This document shows positions 50,556-61,878 of a stretch of DNA of 64,000 nucleotides, one piece after another. The notes beneath the pieces were generated by a model. It was not told the DNA's origin. It did no database searches and saw only the letters and a program-made list of their open reading frames with translations. The stretch is from Adineta ricciae (Eukaryota > Rotifera > Eurotatoria > Adinetida > Adinetidae). The stretch is from positions 62,001 through 126,000 of the forward strand of contig CAJNOJ010000105.1 of NCBI GenBank assembly GCA_905250025.1, given 5' to 3'. Every line of letters begins with the position of its first letter. Position 1 is the stretch's first letter. Position numbers and translations under genes: made by a program.

Positions 50556-53500
50556 ATGATGTTGAAAAATGTGTTTGCCGTTGTATTTTTGACATGCCTT
50601 TTAATTATTGTCAATGTATCAGGTATCAAAATAGAGATGCATTTGATTGAAGAAATTCTTTACGAATGTTGTTTTAAGACGAACTACAGTTATCATCGGA
50701 CAAAACTTGGGACCAAAATGGAATCACAGTTGTTGGAAATGCAAATGGAAGCAGTGGTTCATCACTCTACTATCTTGATCAACCAGCAGGCATCGTCATT
50801 CCTGATGATGACGGTGATGTGCTCTATGTCAGTGATGATTTCAATAATCGTATTGTCGCTGTTCAACTTGAAGTCACAAATGATGTGTTTACCATTGGGT
50901 CTGGAAATGGTAGCGCTCTTACTGAATTCACTCGTCCATGTGATGTGTTCATAATCGATGCAGCTCTATACATTAATGACGCTCACAATTCACGAGTGAA
51001 AAGAACTTCATTGAATGGTTCGAATCCAACCATTGTTCTCAACTATACTGGTGCACTGAATTCACCTACTTTTTTATACGTTGATAAAAACAATGGCATT
51101 TATCTCAGCAATACAAACGGTCATACAATAGTCTATTTTCCTGTAAATTCATCGTACAGTTCCGTTGTCGCTGGTACAGGAATGCCAGGAGCGAATACCT
51201 ACCAGCTTTGTTCACCCTATGGATTTTTTGTTACCGATAATGGAACACTGTATATTGCAGATAGTTCCAATCATCGAATACTAAAATGGTTATCGGGAGC
51301 ATCATCAGGCACTGTAGTGGCCGGCAACGGCACAGCCGGGGCAACTTTATCGCAACTTTTTGTTCCGACAGACGTCATTGTTGATGACAATGAACAAATC
51401 TACATTTGTGAATATGGAAATTCGAGGATTACGCGATGGAAACCGAATTCACCATTTGGTGAATGTATTGCTGCATGTACAGGAACATCCGGAATTGCAG
51501 CAACACAACTATACTATCCAATTTCTTTAGCATTCGATAGATGCGGTTCGATTTATGTCAGCGATTCTGGAAACAATCGAACTCAAAAATTTCAAATCAC
51601 TCCCCACAGTAAAATCATTTCGATTCTAGTTTCATTCGTTCTTTGCTTTTGCTTTTCACTTAGATATTTCGTTCAACCAACCTAAATTCTCCACTTGTAC
51701 AACATGGAAGTCTCATGCAACTACTAGTCTAAATCAAAGTCACGTTGGAACAACAGCGTACAGTTTATTTATCGATACGAACAATATGATATACGTCAGT
51801 GAATATGCTCGTAGTCGTGTTCAAGTTTGGCTCGAAGATATCACGACACCGACGAAAAATATATCTGGTGGTTTGAGTTATCCGTATTCTGTATTCGTTG
51901 CAGATAATGGTGATGTTTATGTTGACAATGGTGTATTTAACAATCGGGTAGACAAATGGACGATAAATACAACAAATGGCGTTCCTGCAATGTATGTTCA
52001 GGGTCGCTGTCGTGGTCTATTTGTTGACGTTTATGAGAACATTTACTGCTCTATGGATTTACAGCATTGTGTTGTAAAACGATCGTGTAACGATGGACCA
52101 AATGTCACAAAAATGATTGCTGGAAATGGAAATGTTGGAGCATTGGCACATATGCTGCATGGGCCAACTGGTATTTTTGTCGATATAAATACGAATTTGT
52201 ATGTCGCAGATTGTTATAACAACCGCATTCAACTTTTTTTGTCTGGAAAACTAAATGCTACCACAATCGCGGGCAGTGGCGCACCAGGAACAATATCGCT
52301 GATGTGTCCGACCGATATTAAACTTGACGCGGATGGATATTTGTTTATTGTTGATAGTCAAAACAATCGTATAGTTCGATCGAGATCTCTTGGATTTGAA
52401 TGCATTGTTGGATGTTCGAGCGGTGCTGGTTCCACATCGAACAAATTGAATCAACCGATGACTATCAGTTTCGACAGCTTTGGTAATTTATTCGTCGCTG
52501 ATCTGCTAAATAATCGTATACAAAAATTTCTATTGACCAACGAGAACTGTTGTAAGTAATTTTTGTGTCCATTGGCTTTCTGTAGACTCTCCTATTCTTT
52601 CTTTAGTCGTCTCCTACAATCAACCGAAGTTCTGTCTCAATGCCACTTGGGATTCGAATGCCACCACGTTTCTGGATTCGAAAATAATTGGCTCTGAACC
52701 TCAAGATATTTTCATTGATACGAACGATACCGCCTACTTAGTCTCTCGTGTTTCAGGCGATGTTTTCATCACATCCAAAGACGGTAATAATACACTACTG
52801 TTGAATATATCAGTTAGTTCAAAAATACGATACAGTCTTTTCGTCGCAAATAACAAAGATGTCTACGTGGACAACGGCGCTGTTGATGGCAGTGTTGATA
52901 GATGGATATTCAGTACGGCGAAAGTTGTCACATCTATGAATGTCACAAGTTTGTGTTATGATTTATTCATTGACATAGATGATGTTCTTTACTGTTCCGA
53001 CGACAATCAACATCAGGTTGTAAAAACACTACTCGAGAGTAATTCGTCGACAGTGACCATTGCTGCTGGAAATGGTACACAAGGATCCGAATCAAATATG
53101 TTATACTTTCCTAGAGGAATCTTTGTTGATATGAATAGGAATCTGTATGTCGCAGATTGTGGTAATAATCGAGTTCAAAAATATAGTTCGAATCAGTTGA
53201 ATGGCATAACAATTGTTGGCACTGGTTCAAATCATTCGATTATACTTTCGTGTCCAGCTGGTATTGTACTCGATGGGAATGATTATCTTTTTATCGTTGA
53301 TTCAAACAACAATCGCATCATTGGCTCATCATCAAATGGATTTCGATGTATAGTTGGTTGTTCAGCTGTGGCAGGTTCAGCAGCAGATGAACTAAAGTCT
53401 CCACAGCAAATTAGTTTTGATAGTTATGGAAATCTTTTCGTCACTGATTCGGACAACGATCGTGTACAAAAATTTCTTCTCGACCCGAATTCTTGTGGTA

Positions 53501-54251
53501 AGATTAGCATATTCAATAACCGTTTTAGTCTTTCAATTTAGATAACATCACGCTCTCGACTACCAAGCAGACGAGTTTGTATTCAACTGGACTTTCCACA
53601 ACGGCACCTATCTCAACCAGTAATATATGCGACATGCTTCGACCGTGTCAGTATAATGGTTCGTGTTATGCTGGGAATAATACACAGTATGGTTACATTT
53701 GTACATGTCTATCAGACTTCAATGGTACCGAATGTCAATATGATTATCGCCTGTGTAAACCAAACACTTGTTGGAATAATGGTTTGGAACTTTTTTTTTC
53801 TTTTAACCATAAACTTCAAAGATTTTTCTTAGGTGTTTGTTATGGAACACCGAACAGTACGTTTCTGTGCTCCTGTCAAATGGGTTGGATGGGCATTTAT
53901 TGCGAAGAAAAACTTAATTATTGTCAGAATGTCACATGTGAAAATAATGGAGTCTGTCGAGGATTATTGCTTGGTTATCGTTGTGAATGTCTTGGCCATA
54001 GTTACTCCGGTCGCCATTGCGAATTTACCGATGGAAGTATAATTTTGTATAAGAAAGTTGCCAAATCATTTGCTTACATCGCAATAATTGCAATGAGTCT
54101 TGTCGCATTGTTTGTTGTGTTTATGGACATATTGAAATATTGTTTTGGCATTGATCTAGTTGATAGAGATTTACCACGAAGAAACAAAGTCAAGAAACGC
54201 AGAGCACCTGTTATTCTCCGATTTATTTATGTTGATTCAGTAAGATCATGA
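50556..54251 (+). CDS. NHL-repeat/EGF single-pass membrane protein
   Basis: Six exons (50556-50622, 50679-51608, 51664-52551, 52607-53497, 53542-53781, 53833-54251) give 1144 aa. The signal peptide is VFAVVFLTCLLIIVNVS. Three NHL beta-propeller blocks follow, one per long exon, each with many copies of the F/V-x-D-x-x-x-x-LYVADxxNNRIQ strand pair and each ending with a Cys-containing turn. Then come EGF-like domains (CRPCQYNGSC-type, GYICTCLSDFNGTEC, ENNGVCRGLLLGYRCEC), a TM helix (YIAIIAMSLVALFVVFMDIL) and a basic tail. NHL propellers usually bind protein, glycan or RNA partners; with a signal peptide this one faces outside the cell. The exon-per-propeller pattern suggests internal duplication. 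Confidence 0.9.
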
Positions 54252-54404
54252 ACAATGGAGAAATTTGCCGAGAGCGCTTCGGAATAATCGAATTCTTTAT
54301 TTGTTTGTACTCAGAATATAAAGTGACGTTGAATTGACTTTATTTTTTTGTAAACGAAGAGAAGTCAGTTGAGCACATAATCACACGACTGTTTGTTTTT
54401 CACA

Positions 54405-54410
54405 AATAAA
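54405..54410 (+). terminator. Polyadenylation signal AATAAA
   Basis: Canonical hexamer 154 nt after the NHL-EGF stop codon. Confidence 0.5.
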
Positions 54411-54569
54411 CGCATCCGACTATAGTCCTACTAAAAGAAATTCACTACTTTCTCTCGTATTGAAGAAGATTTGTTTCAATGGGGAAAACTTGTCATTTAT
54501 TACTACAGAAGAAAATCAGAAAACTGTATGAAAATCAAAAGTGCGAAGAAATTGTCATTGTCGAGCAAT

Positions 54570-54824
54570 TCAATTTATTTCGTCATAATTCACCAAATAT
54601 TCCAATCTTTTCCAAATCACGACTCCACCTTTACTGTTCACTTCTTTCAAATCTTTGTTCGGAAGTCGAACCAACGCTGAATATCCTTTACCGGTCCATC
54701 CAGCTGGAAGAACTATGATATCTTTCGTGAACATTGGATGTGGCGCTATTCCCACATCGGATCGTTCGATATTATATCCACCGACGACGAGTGTCACTGA
54801 ATCACATCCATAAATACCATCCAT
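54570..54824 (-). CDS. Hypothetical 84-aa protein
   Basis: MDGIYGCDSVTLVVGGYNIE continues with HPMFTKDIIVLPAGWTGKGY and ends RLEYLVNYDEIN. The composition is protein-like, and a good splice acceptor (TTTATTTTAG) lies just upstream of the Met, so the start may sit in a second exon after an untranslated first one. No domain recognised. It could also be the last exon of a longer gene whose first part was not found. Confidence 0.4.
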   Translation of the reverse strand: MDGIYGCDSVTLVVGGYNIERSDVGIAPHPMFTKDIIVLPAGWTGKGYSALVRLPNKDLKEVNSKGGVVIWKRLEYLVNYDEIN

Positions 54825-55309
54825 TGTAAATGATTATCTAAAATAAACCGACAGAATATTCAAAGTTCATCGAAATACGTCAAGAACAACGATACGACCA
54901 AATTCGTCCAGTTTTTATAGTAACGAACACCGTTCGTTTTCTTCCGATGATAATGAAGATAAAACTGATGTTTACAAGAAAATAATACGCAATTTCTTCA
55001 TGAAAACACACACAAACACCATTGATTTCAAGATCGTATACGTAATACAACATCGAATATTTCATATGTAATTGACGCAATTGCCTTCAGATCGTAACAG
55101 ATTATTTATCTGGACAATCTTCATTAGAACGATATCAACGTGAAAGATGGACTTGAAAGAGTCGATGATGAAATCAGAGAAACAAGCAACAGTTGGGGGG
55201 TTTTTTTACAACATAGCGCGCGTTTATTGATCTACCTTGATGAGAAAAGAAGATGCTGATGTCCTTCATCTAATGAAAAGTTTAACGAAGAAAAGCAATT
55301 GTGAATACA
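54825..55309. other. Intergenic stretch, no gene recognised
   Basis: Contains a poly-G/poly-T tract near 55195 and no supported coding region. A 66-codon minus ORF at 54880-55080 has no recognisable feature. Confidence 0.4.
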
Positions 55310-58300
55310 TTAGACATGAAAACATCGTAGTAGTTTTTTTCGATATTCAAAAATGACTTTCTTGAATTGCTTTTTGTAGAATGTCGATGGTAGCACAAAG
55401 ATGGAGAATGTCAACATCGGCGGAATCAGTGCGATTAAATGTCCAATTAAAAATACCCACGAGTCGCTGACTGATTCCATACATTTTGTTACGAAAGAGA
55501 TGATCACACGAGGTATTGCGAGAATCACTAATAACAGCGGAGCAGTCAGCAGATGTTTGTGTTCACGAATTTGTTTGATCAGAAGTTTGCGAAAACTTCG
55601 GTGAGCGTGTACTTTCGCTTGTTGGTAGGTTTTTTGTGTTATTAAGATAATCGTTGAGATCAGATTGATGATAAATGGACCGAAGAAATGGAAAATATAC
55701 ATTGCGGAGTTGAACGTTTGCAATGCACGAGAATATTTTGCAATACACCACACTCGTGTGTGATCGTTATCTTCGTTTTCTTCTTCAATGAGTTCGCGAA
55801 AAAAAGCATCGTGTACCACTGTGCCTATATTGATAATCAAAACAATGACGATCATATGTTTAGCAATTTGTCGACTTTTGATCTTGTTAAACGATGGACC
55901 TTTTATAGATGTAACAGCTCGTTCGATGGCGACGCATGCGTTGAACCATTGCTCAGAGTTGATGAGAACACGTAAAAGAAAGTCAACCGAATGACATTGA
56001 ATCAATAGAAATAATTTATTGGATAGAATATCCATTTGCGAAAGGGTTAATGTCAAGAATTTCAGCGTAAAGACAATCATGATAAATAACGTTATTATAG
56101 ATGACGCGAAAAGATAAATTCCACAGCCAACTTCTTGGATAATATTGCATCTAAACGTGAGGATTGAAAGTAAGCTATTGATGAGAATAATTGTTGCGCA
56201 TATTAGCGATAATACGAGACTGAATTTGAAAATGATTGATTGATGTGTCAAAGGAGTATCTGGTCGAATGTGATAACCGAGAATAGCATCAAGTGATAGA
56301 CCGAATCCACTCGTGCGAAATTGGCATAATCCTCCATAATAGCATAATTGACAAACACATCGCGAACGCATGGGACAATCGGGGTGATCTTGAAAGCAAC
56401 GAGCACCGTTTTGACATTCACTACTTCCCGAACAGTCGTATGTCATATTATGTTGAAATTCGAAACAATTGGCCAAACGTTTTTGATTGTATGTATAGCA
56501 TAAACACATGTGAATATCATCGTAAAAACATGAAAGATTCAATGAATGATCTTGACAATGTAAATGAGAATACTTGATTTGATGAATGTAAGGTAATTGA
56601 CGTAATGTTTTATTGAACAGTTCGTTGATATGAAAACAGCGATTGGATGGTTTGATGTGTTCTGTTGTAGGTATATACAATTGGAAACTTTTGTCCATGG
56701 AAACAAGATAATATTGGTTTATATGAAGTTCAATAAACGCGATATGATATACTCTTGACCAGTATATCGTCAATGATGCCTCGTTTACTGGAGTTATGGC
56801 ATAAGTACTTGCTCTCGAATGAGTAGTGTAAAGGTCAACATAGACAAAATGAATAATTAAGTCTCGAGATAAAGAAATTCCCTTGTCAAACGAAAGAATT
56901 ATCTTTTTATCTTGGTTTTGACATCGATTGCCAGAGTAACCTTTCGAACATATGCATTTGAATGTAGACGGCAGTTCGCTGTACTCATCACTGGGAATAC
57001 ATGTCCCATTGTTTTCACATGGCGAAGATTGGCAAATAGTACTTGTAAGAAGACATCGCGAACCGAATTTCGGTAAAGGACAAACACATAGTGACCGATT
57101 AGCAGCGCTTATGCCAATGCATATTGAATCTTCCGCACATGAACAGTTATATTTAATCGTACAATCCGATCCTGTCCATCCTTTCTCACATTTACAAAAG
57201 CCGAAGTTTTCTTCGCTATTCATGTACTTGACACATTGGCCATGACGACATGCGTGTTTCGAGCAGTAATCAATATTGGCTTCACTTCGAGGAATATCAA
57301 TAACGACTGGTACGTAATGAACGGGTAAAAACGGAAATTTTATCGGGAATAAGAAACTTCCTCGATAAGCAAAAGAGAGTCTTTCAAAGATATCCACATG
57401 TATTGAATAGCCTCTTGTTTGATTCTTTGGTCGAGTAGAATACAGTAAATAGAGACGATATTTTCTTTGACAATCTCGCACCGGTAGATAATTGATTTGT
57501 TCGTACGAATGAACAATCCGCTGATAAGTATTGTCAATAAGAGAAACCACTATGACAAAGGGTATCTGCCGAGAGTTTGATGACTCGCGAAATCGAGCAA
57601 TGAAAATCAAACGTTGATTTTGATATTGGCATGCGTTTCCATAGAAATTCGGCGGGCAGAGACACGCCGGTATCGAGGCATTGCCATTCAACCAAACACG
57701 TATTTCCAGACCATGATGACAACGACCTTGGTATTCACTCGAATAGGATATTAACTGACTCTGCCGTCTCGATCTGACAAGCGGTTTTTTCTTTTCGATT
57801 AGAGAGAAATATGTCAAGCTAAGTAGTCTTCGACTTTGTAAGTACGGGCATAAGACTTTATCTATCTCATTTCGTTGTGATGAAGACAGAACTATATCAG
57901 CACAATGATCAGAGGATTCGCCCTCTTCCGAAACGACCACACAAAATTTTTCGTCATCTCCATGCAAACAATCGATTTTCCCATTACACCATTTTTCACT
58001 ACTGACACAACTCGCGTTCGTTCCCATACAATAGAAATTATCCGGAAATTCAACTTCATAATCTTTTCGGCATAAATGTTGCTCATCAGTTCCACCAAAG
58101 CAATGGACAACACCATCATTCGCTTTTTCGATGGGTAGACACATTGGCTTGTAATCATCCATTGAAATGCATAGATGGTGATTTCGTGGGCAATTCATTA
58201 ATCTTGAACGATTACAATGCAGTTCGTCTGCACCATTTGGACAATTCCAATAGTCATTACAGTGTGTATATATACTGTTACATTCCCAATATTCACAATC

Positions 58301-60034
58301 AGTTTCATCGGTATGATTCTTCCCAAAAATAGTTATTGGTAATAATTCGGTGAAACCATTACAAGTTGTTAGAAATGAAATATTTTTTCTTAGATAATTT
58401 AGCAATTGTATATTTTCCTCGTATTGATTGAATGTAATACTACCAAATGGATCAATAACATCGGGTGAAACTAACACGCCGTTATCTAAGCGAGGACAAT
58501 AAAGCATACTCTTGCTAACATTGCAAATGTGAAGATACATACCTTTGACTGGTGGAACACATAGCTGGTTATTTGATTGATTGCAAAATGTCGAATTATA
58601 GAGAAATATTTGATGATACTCTCGAAGATTTATATATATACTGGATAAATCCATGTAAACGATAAAATGTTTTCTTGGAAGGAAAAACCAAAGTTTAAGG
58701 AGATGTGTCGAACATGTTAAATTACCAATCATTATCTTCTGCTCATTAAAGTGATACACGTCATGGTAAAAAGCATTGTAACACATAAAAAACGCTAAAT
58801 CATTCTTTCCGCCGAAGATCTCCGAAAGATTTTTATGATAGACAATATAAATATGGGTAAACAACAATGGAATTGACGGGAGAAACAGCGTTTCAGGACA
58901 TTCATTTTTAATAATATTCATACACGTTCTGTGATCACAAACCTTATTGCAAGCCAGATCGGTATTTTCATAAATATGAACAAAACATTTGATTGCAGAA
59001 AAACATTCATTCGAGACCGAACTGTCTTGATTAACAAACAGGGCTTGTATTAACAAATATTTTCGTTTCTCATAACAAGAACTAGTGTACTCATTTTTTT
59101 TGCATACCAAATCTTCACATTTGAATGACATAGAAATGAAGCCGCATAGATCATTTCCAGCGTTCGATTTTCTTGCATCACTACCGTCACTACATTCGAA
59201 ATCATGTGTAACTTTATCGGCACGGAATATTTTCGGTATACAGTGTCCATTCTGGCATTGAAATTCATCTTCATTACATTTATTTAAATCAAGTTGCCAA
59301 CAATTTTCTTCATCAAAGTCACCATTGAGACAATTCAGTACGCCATCACATATTTCAGTCCAATCTAAGCAAACAGGATGCGGTCCACGGTCACAATTCA
59401 GATGAACATAACAAGTTAGTGTAGTCGGAGTATATTTATGTGCTTCATAAAATGCTTGAACCAAATGAGTAAACGATGGATATCCTGAACTTTCAACTTC
59501 CAACTGGTACTGACATTTCGGACCGAACCGTGGCCATGTACAATTATAAAAAACTTCATTCGCTAAAGCTTGATCATTGTTTGCCAAGGATAGCTCATCC
59601 ACATATGACTGATATCGTTCGATAATGTCGATCGGAGTTGACCAGATATACAATTGCAAACTTGTGACGTTGTGTTGATAAAGTTTGGCAAATGTGAAAG
59701 TTGAAGAAAGATTAGCGTTATCAATCGTCAAATTTGGTGGTAATTCACTCAAACAAAATGTTGAGAGGCCACGAAAAGGGGGATCAGCACTGTTTTCGAT
59801 CAAACGTAAACAATTGCTCGAGATTGAATTTTCTTCACTGTCGTAATCCGTATAGTAAAGATTCAGTTGTGGTATACCATCGAACGAATTTAGGAAAAGA
59901 AGAAAGAATAATAATGTTGTAAAACTCATTATTTGCAAAAGAAAATGCCATGAAAACAGAAATAATGCTGCTCCTTTTGTTTTCTCGTTGGAAAACACGA
60001 CATATGCGAAAAGTTTGCTGAGGGAAGCTACCAT
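55310..60034 (-). CDS. Giant intronless LDLR/EGF-ectodomain 7TM receptor
   Basis: One uninterrupted 1574-codon frame. A second Met at 59929 starts a better signal peptide (MSFTTLLFFLLFLNSF), so translation probably begins there. The ectodomain has LDL-receptor class A modules (CDGVLNCLNGDFDEENC, FQCQNGHCIP then FECSDGSDA, CNGKIDCLHGDDEKFC) and long unassigned stretches. EGF modules follow (CRHGQCVKYM, FCKCEKGWTGSDC, CENNGTCIPS, FKCICSKGYSGNRC, CQNGARC). The last about 300 residues are a rhodopsin-like 7TM domain (FNACVAIERAVTSIKG at the DRY position; C-terminal KKQFKKVIFEYRKKLL). It resembles LGR/relaxin-type receptors in plan but lacks leucine-rich repeats. A ligand-binding surface receptor is inferred. 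Confidence 0.9.
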   Translation of the reverse strand: MVASLSKLFAYVVFSNEKTKGAALFLFSWHFLLQIMSFTTLLFFLLFLNSFDGIPQLNLYYTDYDSEENSISSNCLRLIENSADPPFRGLSTFCLSELPPNLTIDNANLSSTFTFAKLYQHNVTSLQLYIWSTPIDIIERYQSYVDELSLANNDQALANEVFYNCTWPRFGPKCQYQLEVESSGYPSFTHLVQAFYEAHKYTPTTLTCYVHLNCDRGPHPVCLDWTEICDGVLNCLNGDFDEENCWQLDLNKCNEDEFQCQNGHCIPKIFRADKVTHDFECSDGSDARKSNAGNDLCGFISMSFKCEDLVCKKNEYTSSCYEKRKYLLIQALFVNQDSSVSNECFSAIKCFVHIYENTDLACNKVCDHRTCMNIIKNECPETLFLPSIPLLFTHIYIVYHKNLSEIFGGKNDLAFFMCYNAFYHDVYHFNEQKIMIGNLTCSTHLLKLWFFLPRKHFIVYMDLSSIYINLREYHQIFLYNSTFCNQSNNQLCVPPVKGMYLHICNVSKSMLYCPRLDNGVLVSPDVIDPFGSITFNQYEENIQLLNYLRKNISFLTTCNGFTELLPITIFGKNHTDETDCEYWECNSIYTHCNDYWNCPNGADELHCNRSRLMNCPRNHHLCISMDDYKPMCLPIEKANDGVVHCFGGTDEQHLCRKDYEVEFPDNFYCMGTNASCVSSEKWCNGKIDCLHGDDEKFCVVVSEEGESSDHCADIVLSSSQRNEIDKVLCPYLQSRRLLSLTYFSLIEKKKPLVRSRRQSQLISYSSEYQGRCHHGLEIRVWLNGNASIPACLCPPNFYGNACQYQNQRLIFIARFRESSNSRQIPFVIVVSLIDNTYQRIVHSYEQINYLPVRDCQRKYRLYLLYSTRPKNQTRGYSIHVDIFERLSFAYRGSFLFPIKFPFLPVHYVPVVIDIPRSEANIDYCSKHACRHGQCVKYMNSEENFGFCKCEKGWTGSDCTIKYNCSCAEDSICIGISAANRSLCVCPLPKFGSRCLLTSTICQSSPCENNGTCIPSDEYSELPSTFKCICSKGYSGNRCQNQDKKIILSFDKGISLSRDLIIHFVYVDLYTTHSRASTYAITPVNEASLTIYWSRVYHIAFIELHINQYYLVSMDKSFQLYIPTTEHIKPSNRCFHINELFNKTLRQLPYIHQIKYSHLHCQDHSLNLSCFYDDIHMCLCYTYNQKRLANCFEFQHNMTYDCSGSSECQNGARCFQDHPDCPMRSRCVCQLCYYGGLCQFRTSGFGLSLDAILGYHIRPDTPLTHQSIIFKFSLVLSLICATIILINSLLSILTFRCNIIQEVGCGIYLFASSIITLFIMIVFTLKFLTLTLSQMDILSNKLFLLIQCHSVDFLLRVLINSEQWFNACVAIERAVTSIKGPSFNKIKSRQIAKHMIVIVLIINIGTVVHDAFFRELIEEENEDNDHTRVWCIAKYSRALQTFNSAMYIFHFFGPFIINLISTIILITQKTYQQAKVHAHRSFRKLLIKQIREHKHLLTAPLLLVILAIPRVIISFVTKCMESVSDSWVFLIGHLIALIPPMLTFSIFVLPSTFYKKQFKKVIFEYRKKLLRCFHV

Positions 60035-60408
60035 ATGCCGATCATGATTTGCTGCTAGTTGGCAATCTTAAGCAAACTTTTTTATCTCGTTTTCAAACAT
60101 TCGTGACTATTCGACGGATGCAACAGAAGATTAATATAATTAAGAGAATTAAATCGTACTTAATTCATAAATATAAGGCTTTGAACAGAATAATAAAGAG
60201 TGCGAAGAATAACCTCGACGACAAATAGAAATAAAATATTTTAACATAAAATCAAAGATTACAAGCGCAATAGAACGAAAAGCAAAGGAAAACAAACTGT
60301 TGACAGTATAATTAGTAACACATTTATTTCTCATCATTCAAGTTTTTGATTACAAACGTAAACGTCATTTAGAATAGTTCGATTTTCTTCACAACATATT
60401 TTGACGAT
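60035..60408. other. Divergent intergenic region
   Basis: AT-rich promoter region between the giant receptor (-) and the first single-pass gene (+); no coding feature seen. Confidence 0.4.
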
Positions 60409-61068
60409 ATGTTTTCGTTGTTAACATTGGGATATTTTCTATTTATATTACTAAAACTTTCATTACTAACTGCTGCAAATAAATCTCATAGCTTTTGTGC
60501 AACAGAATCTTGCGTCATTCAGCAATATGAGCAAAGCATTATCAACGCCATAATGGTTCTTATCATCTGCTCCATTCTCTGGTGTATAATTATGTTTTAT
60601 ATTTATGTATTTACAAGTCAACAAAAATCTCGAACGAACGCAACATCTGCTAGTGTTCATAACAGCATCGATTCAGCAACACAAAATGAACCACATGTGA
60701 ATATAATGTTCGAATCAGGACAATGGATCAGTCGATATTTTCAGCGTGGTCAATGGCATAGATCGTATCTACATAAGATCGCTTTTGACATGAACCAGAA
60801 TACTTTCGTCGGGTATGGTAATGATGATCTTGGACAATTTCGAACAATCGGACAGGTATCACTGACGTCTTCGACTATAAATATGACGCAGACCTACGTT
60901 CGCGCTCTTCACGATAAAAAGATGGACTTAAAACATGAACTGACGATTAGACTGGAATGGAATGAAGAACAACGCGCATTTGTAGGTAAATGGACGAGTG
61001 AGTCCAATGGATATGAAGGAAAAGGTTCATACGAACTGAGAAAATTGCAGTATCAAATAGCAAAATAA
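60409..61068 (+). CDS. Single-pass membrane protein, tandem paralogue 1
   Basis: Single exon, 219 aa. The signal peptide is followed by a very short ectodomain with two Cys (SFCATESCVIQQYE), one TM helix (IINAIMVLIICSILWCIIMF), a Ser/Thr-rich linker, then a compact beta-rich cytoplasmic domain beginning FESGQWISRYFQRGQWHR with GNDDLGQF and FVGKW motifs. The same layout and motifs recur in the next gene, 133 bp downstream in the same direction. The cytoplasmic domain resembles a lipocalin-like barrel seen beside RING or signalling domains in protists and rotifers; this is inference. No enzyme residues recognised. Confidence 0.78.
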   Translation: MFSLLTLGYFLFILLKLSLLTAANKSHSFCATESCVIQQYEQSIINAIMVLIICSILWCIIMFYIYVFTSQQKSRTNATSASVHNSIDSATQNEPHVNIMFESGQWISRYFQRGQWHRSYLHKIAFDMNQNTFVGYGNDDLGQFRTIGQVSLTSSTINMTQTYVRALHDKKMDLKHELTIRLEWNEEQRAFVGKWTSESNGYEGKGSYELRKLQYQIAK

Positions 61069-61201
61069 AAATACGTTGTTGTTTACTTTAGCGGTTTGTT
61101 TTTTTTGTTCACGCGTTGAAAGCGATACCAAGAGTAATTAATGATATGATATTAATTACCAATTTGCTTCTGTTTCTTTTTCCAAATGTCATAGACTGCT
61201 G

Positions 61202-61852
61202 ATGCTTTCTTTTTTGTATACAATGATTCGTTATCTAATGCTGTTGGCTATCTTGATCTTCTTTGCTGAAGTGACTGCGGAAGATCAGAAGGGGAGATCA
61301 TATGCGGCTAAATGTACAACAAAACAGTGCGCTACACTAAAACGGATCGCTTACTCTCTGTGGATTGCTGTATGGGCTGTCTGTATCACCGGTACTTTTA
61401 GCGTATGTATTCTCTTATGTTATCGGTGTGCTTGTCGACGAACAAATCAATCATCGAATAAATCGGAACAGGAGTTGGCTGTTTCGCCAGCCGAGGAAAA
61501 TATTTTCCAATCAGGACGATGGGTCAGCCGATATCATCAAGATGGGTTATGGTATAGTCCACATTTTCAACAGATAAACTTCGATGTAATACAAGATAGT
61601 TTGGAAGGCGATGGTGAAGACGACGTCGGACGATTCAATGTAATTGGTCACACTTCTAACACTGCGCTCACAATGAGCATGATCAAAAGATATCCATCCG
61701 AAGCTGATGGTTACGAAGTTAAGGTTGATTTAGAATGGAACAGTCGGCAAAATGCATTTGTAGGAAAATGGTTTGTTCACACAGACATGTATCAAGACTC
61801 GGATCGATTTGAACTAAAAAAGGTACAGGCTATGAAAAATGACATTCAATGA
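61202..61852 (+). CDS. Single-pass membrane protein, tandem paralogue 2
   Basis: Single exon, 216 aa, same plan as its upstream neighbour: signal peptide (MLLAILIFFAEVTAED), short ectodomain with two Cys (KCTTKQCATLK), TM helix ending in a Cys-rich juxtamembrane run (ILLCYRCACRR, likely palmitoylated), then FQSGRWVSRYHQDGLWYS, GEDDVGRFNVIGHT and FVGKWFVH. Conservation between the two is strongest in the cytoplasmic barrel. A Met three codons later (MIRYLML) is an alternative start. The 3' end lies 26 bp from the convergent patatin gene. Confidence 0.78.
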   Translation: MLSFLYTMIRYLMLLAILIFFAEVTAEDQKGRSYAAKCTTKQCATLKRIAYSLWIAVWAVCITGTFSVCILLCYRCACRRTNQSSNKSEQELAVSPAEENIFQSGRWVSRYHQDGLWYSPHFQQINFDVIQDSLEGDGEDDVGRFNVIGHTSNTALTMSMIKRYPSEADGYEVKVDLEWNSRQNAFVGKWFVHTDMYQDSDRFELKKVQAMKNDIQ

Positions 61853-61878
61853 GGCGAAGACAATCATTCTCTCAAGTG

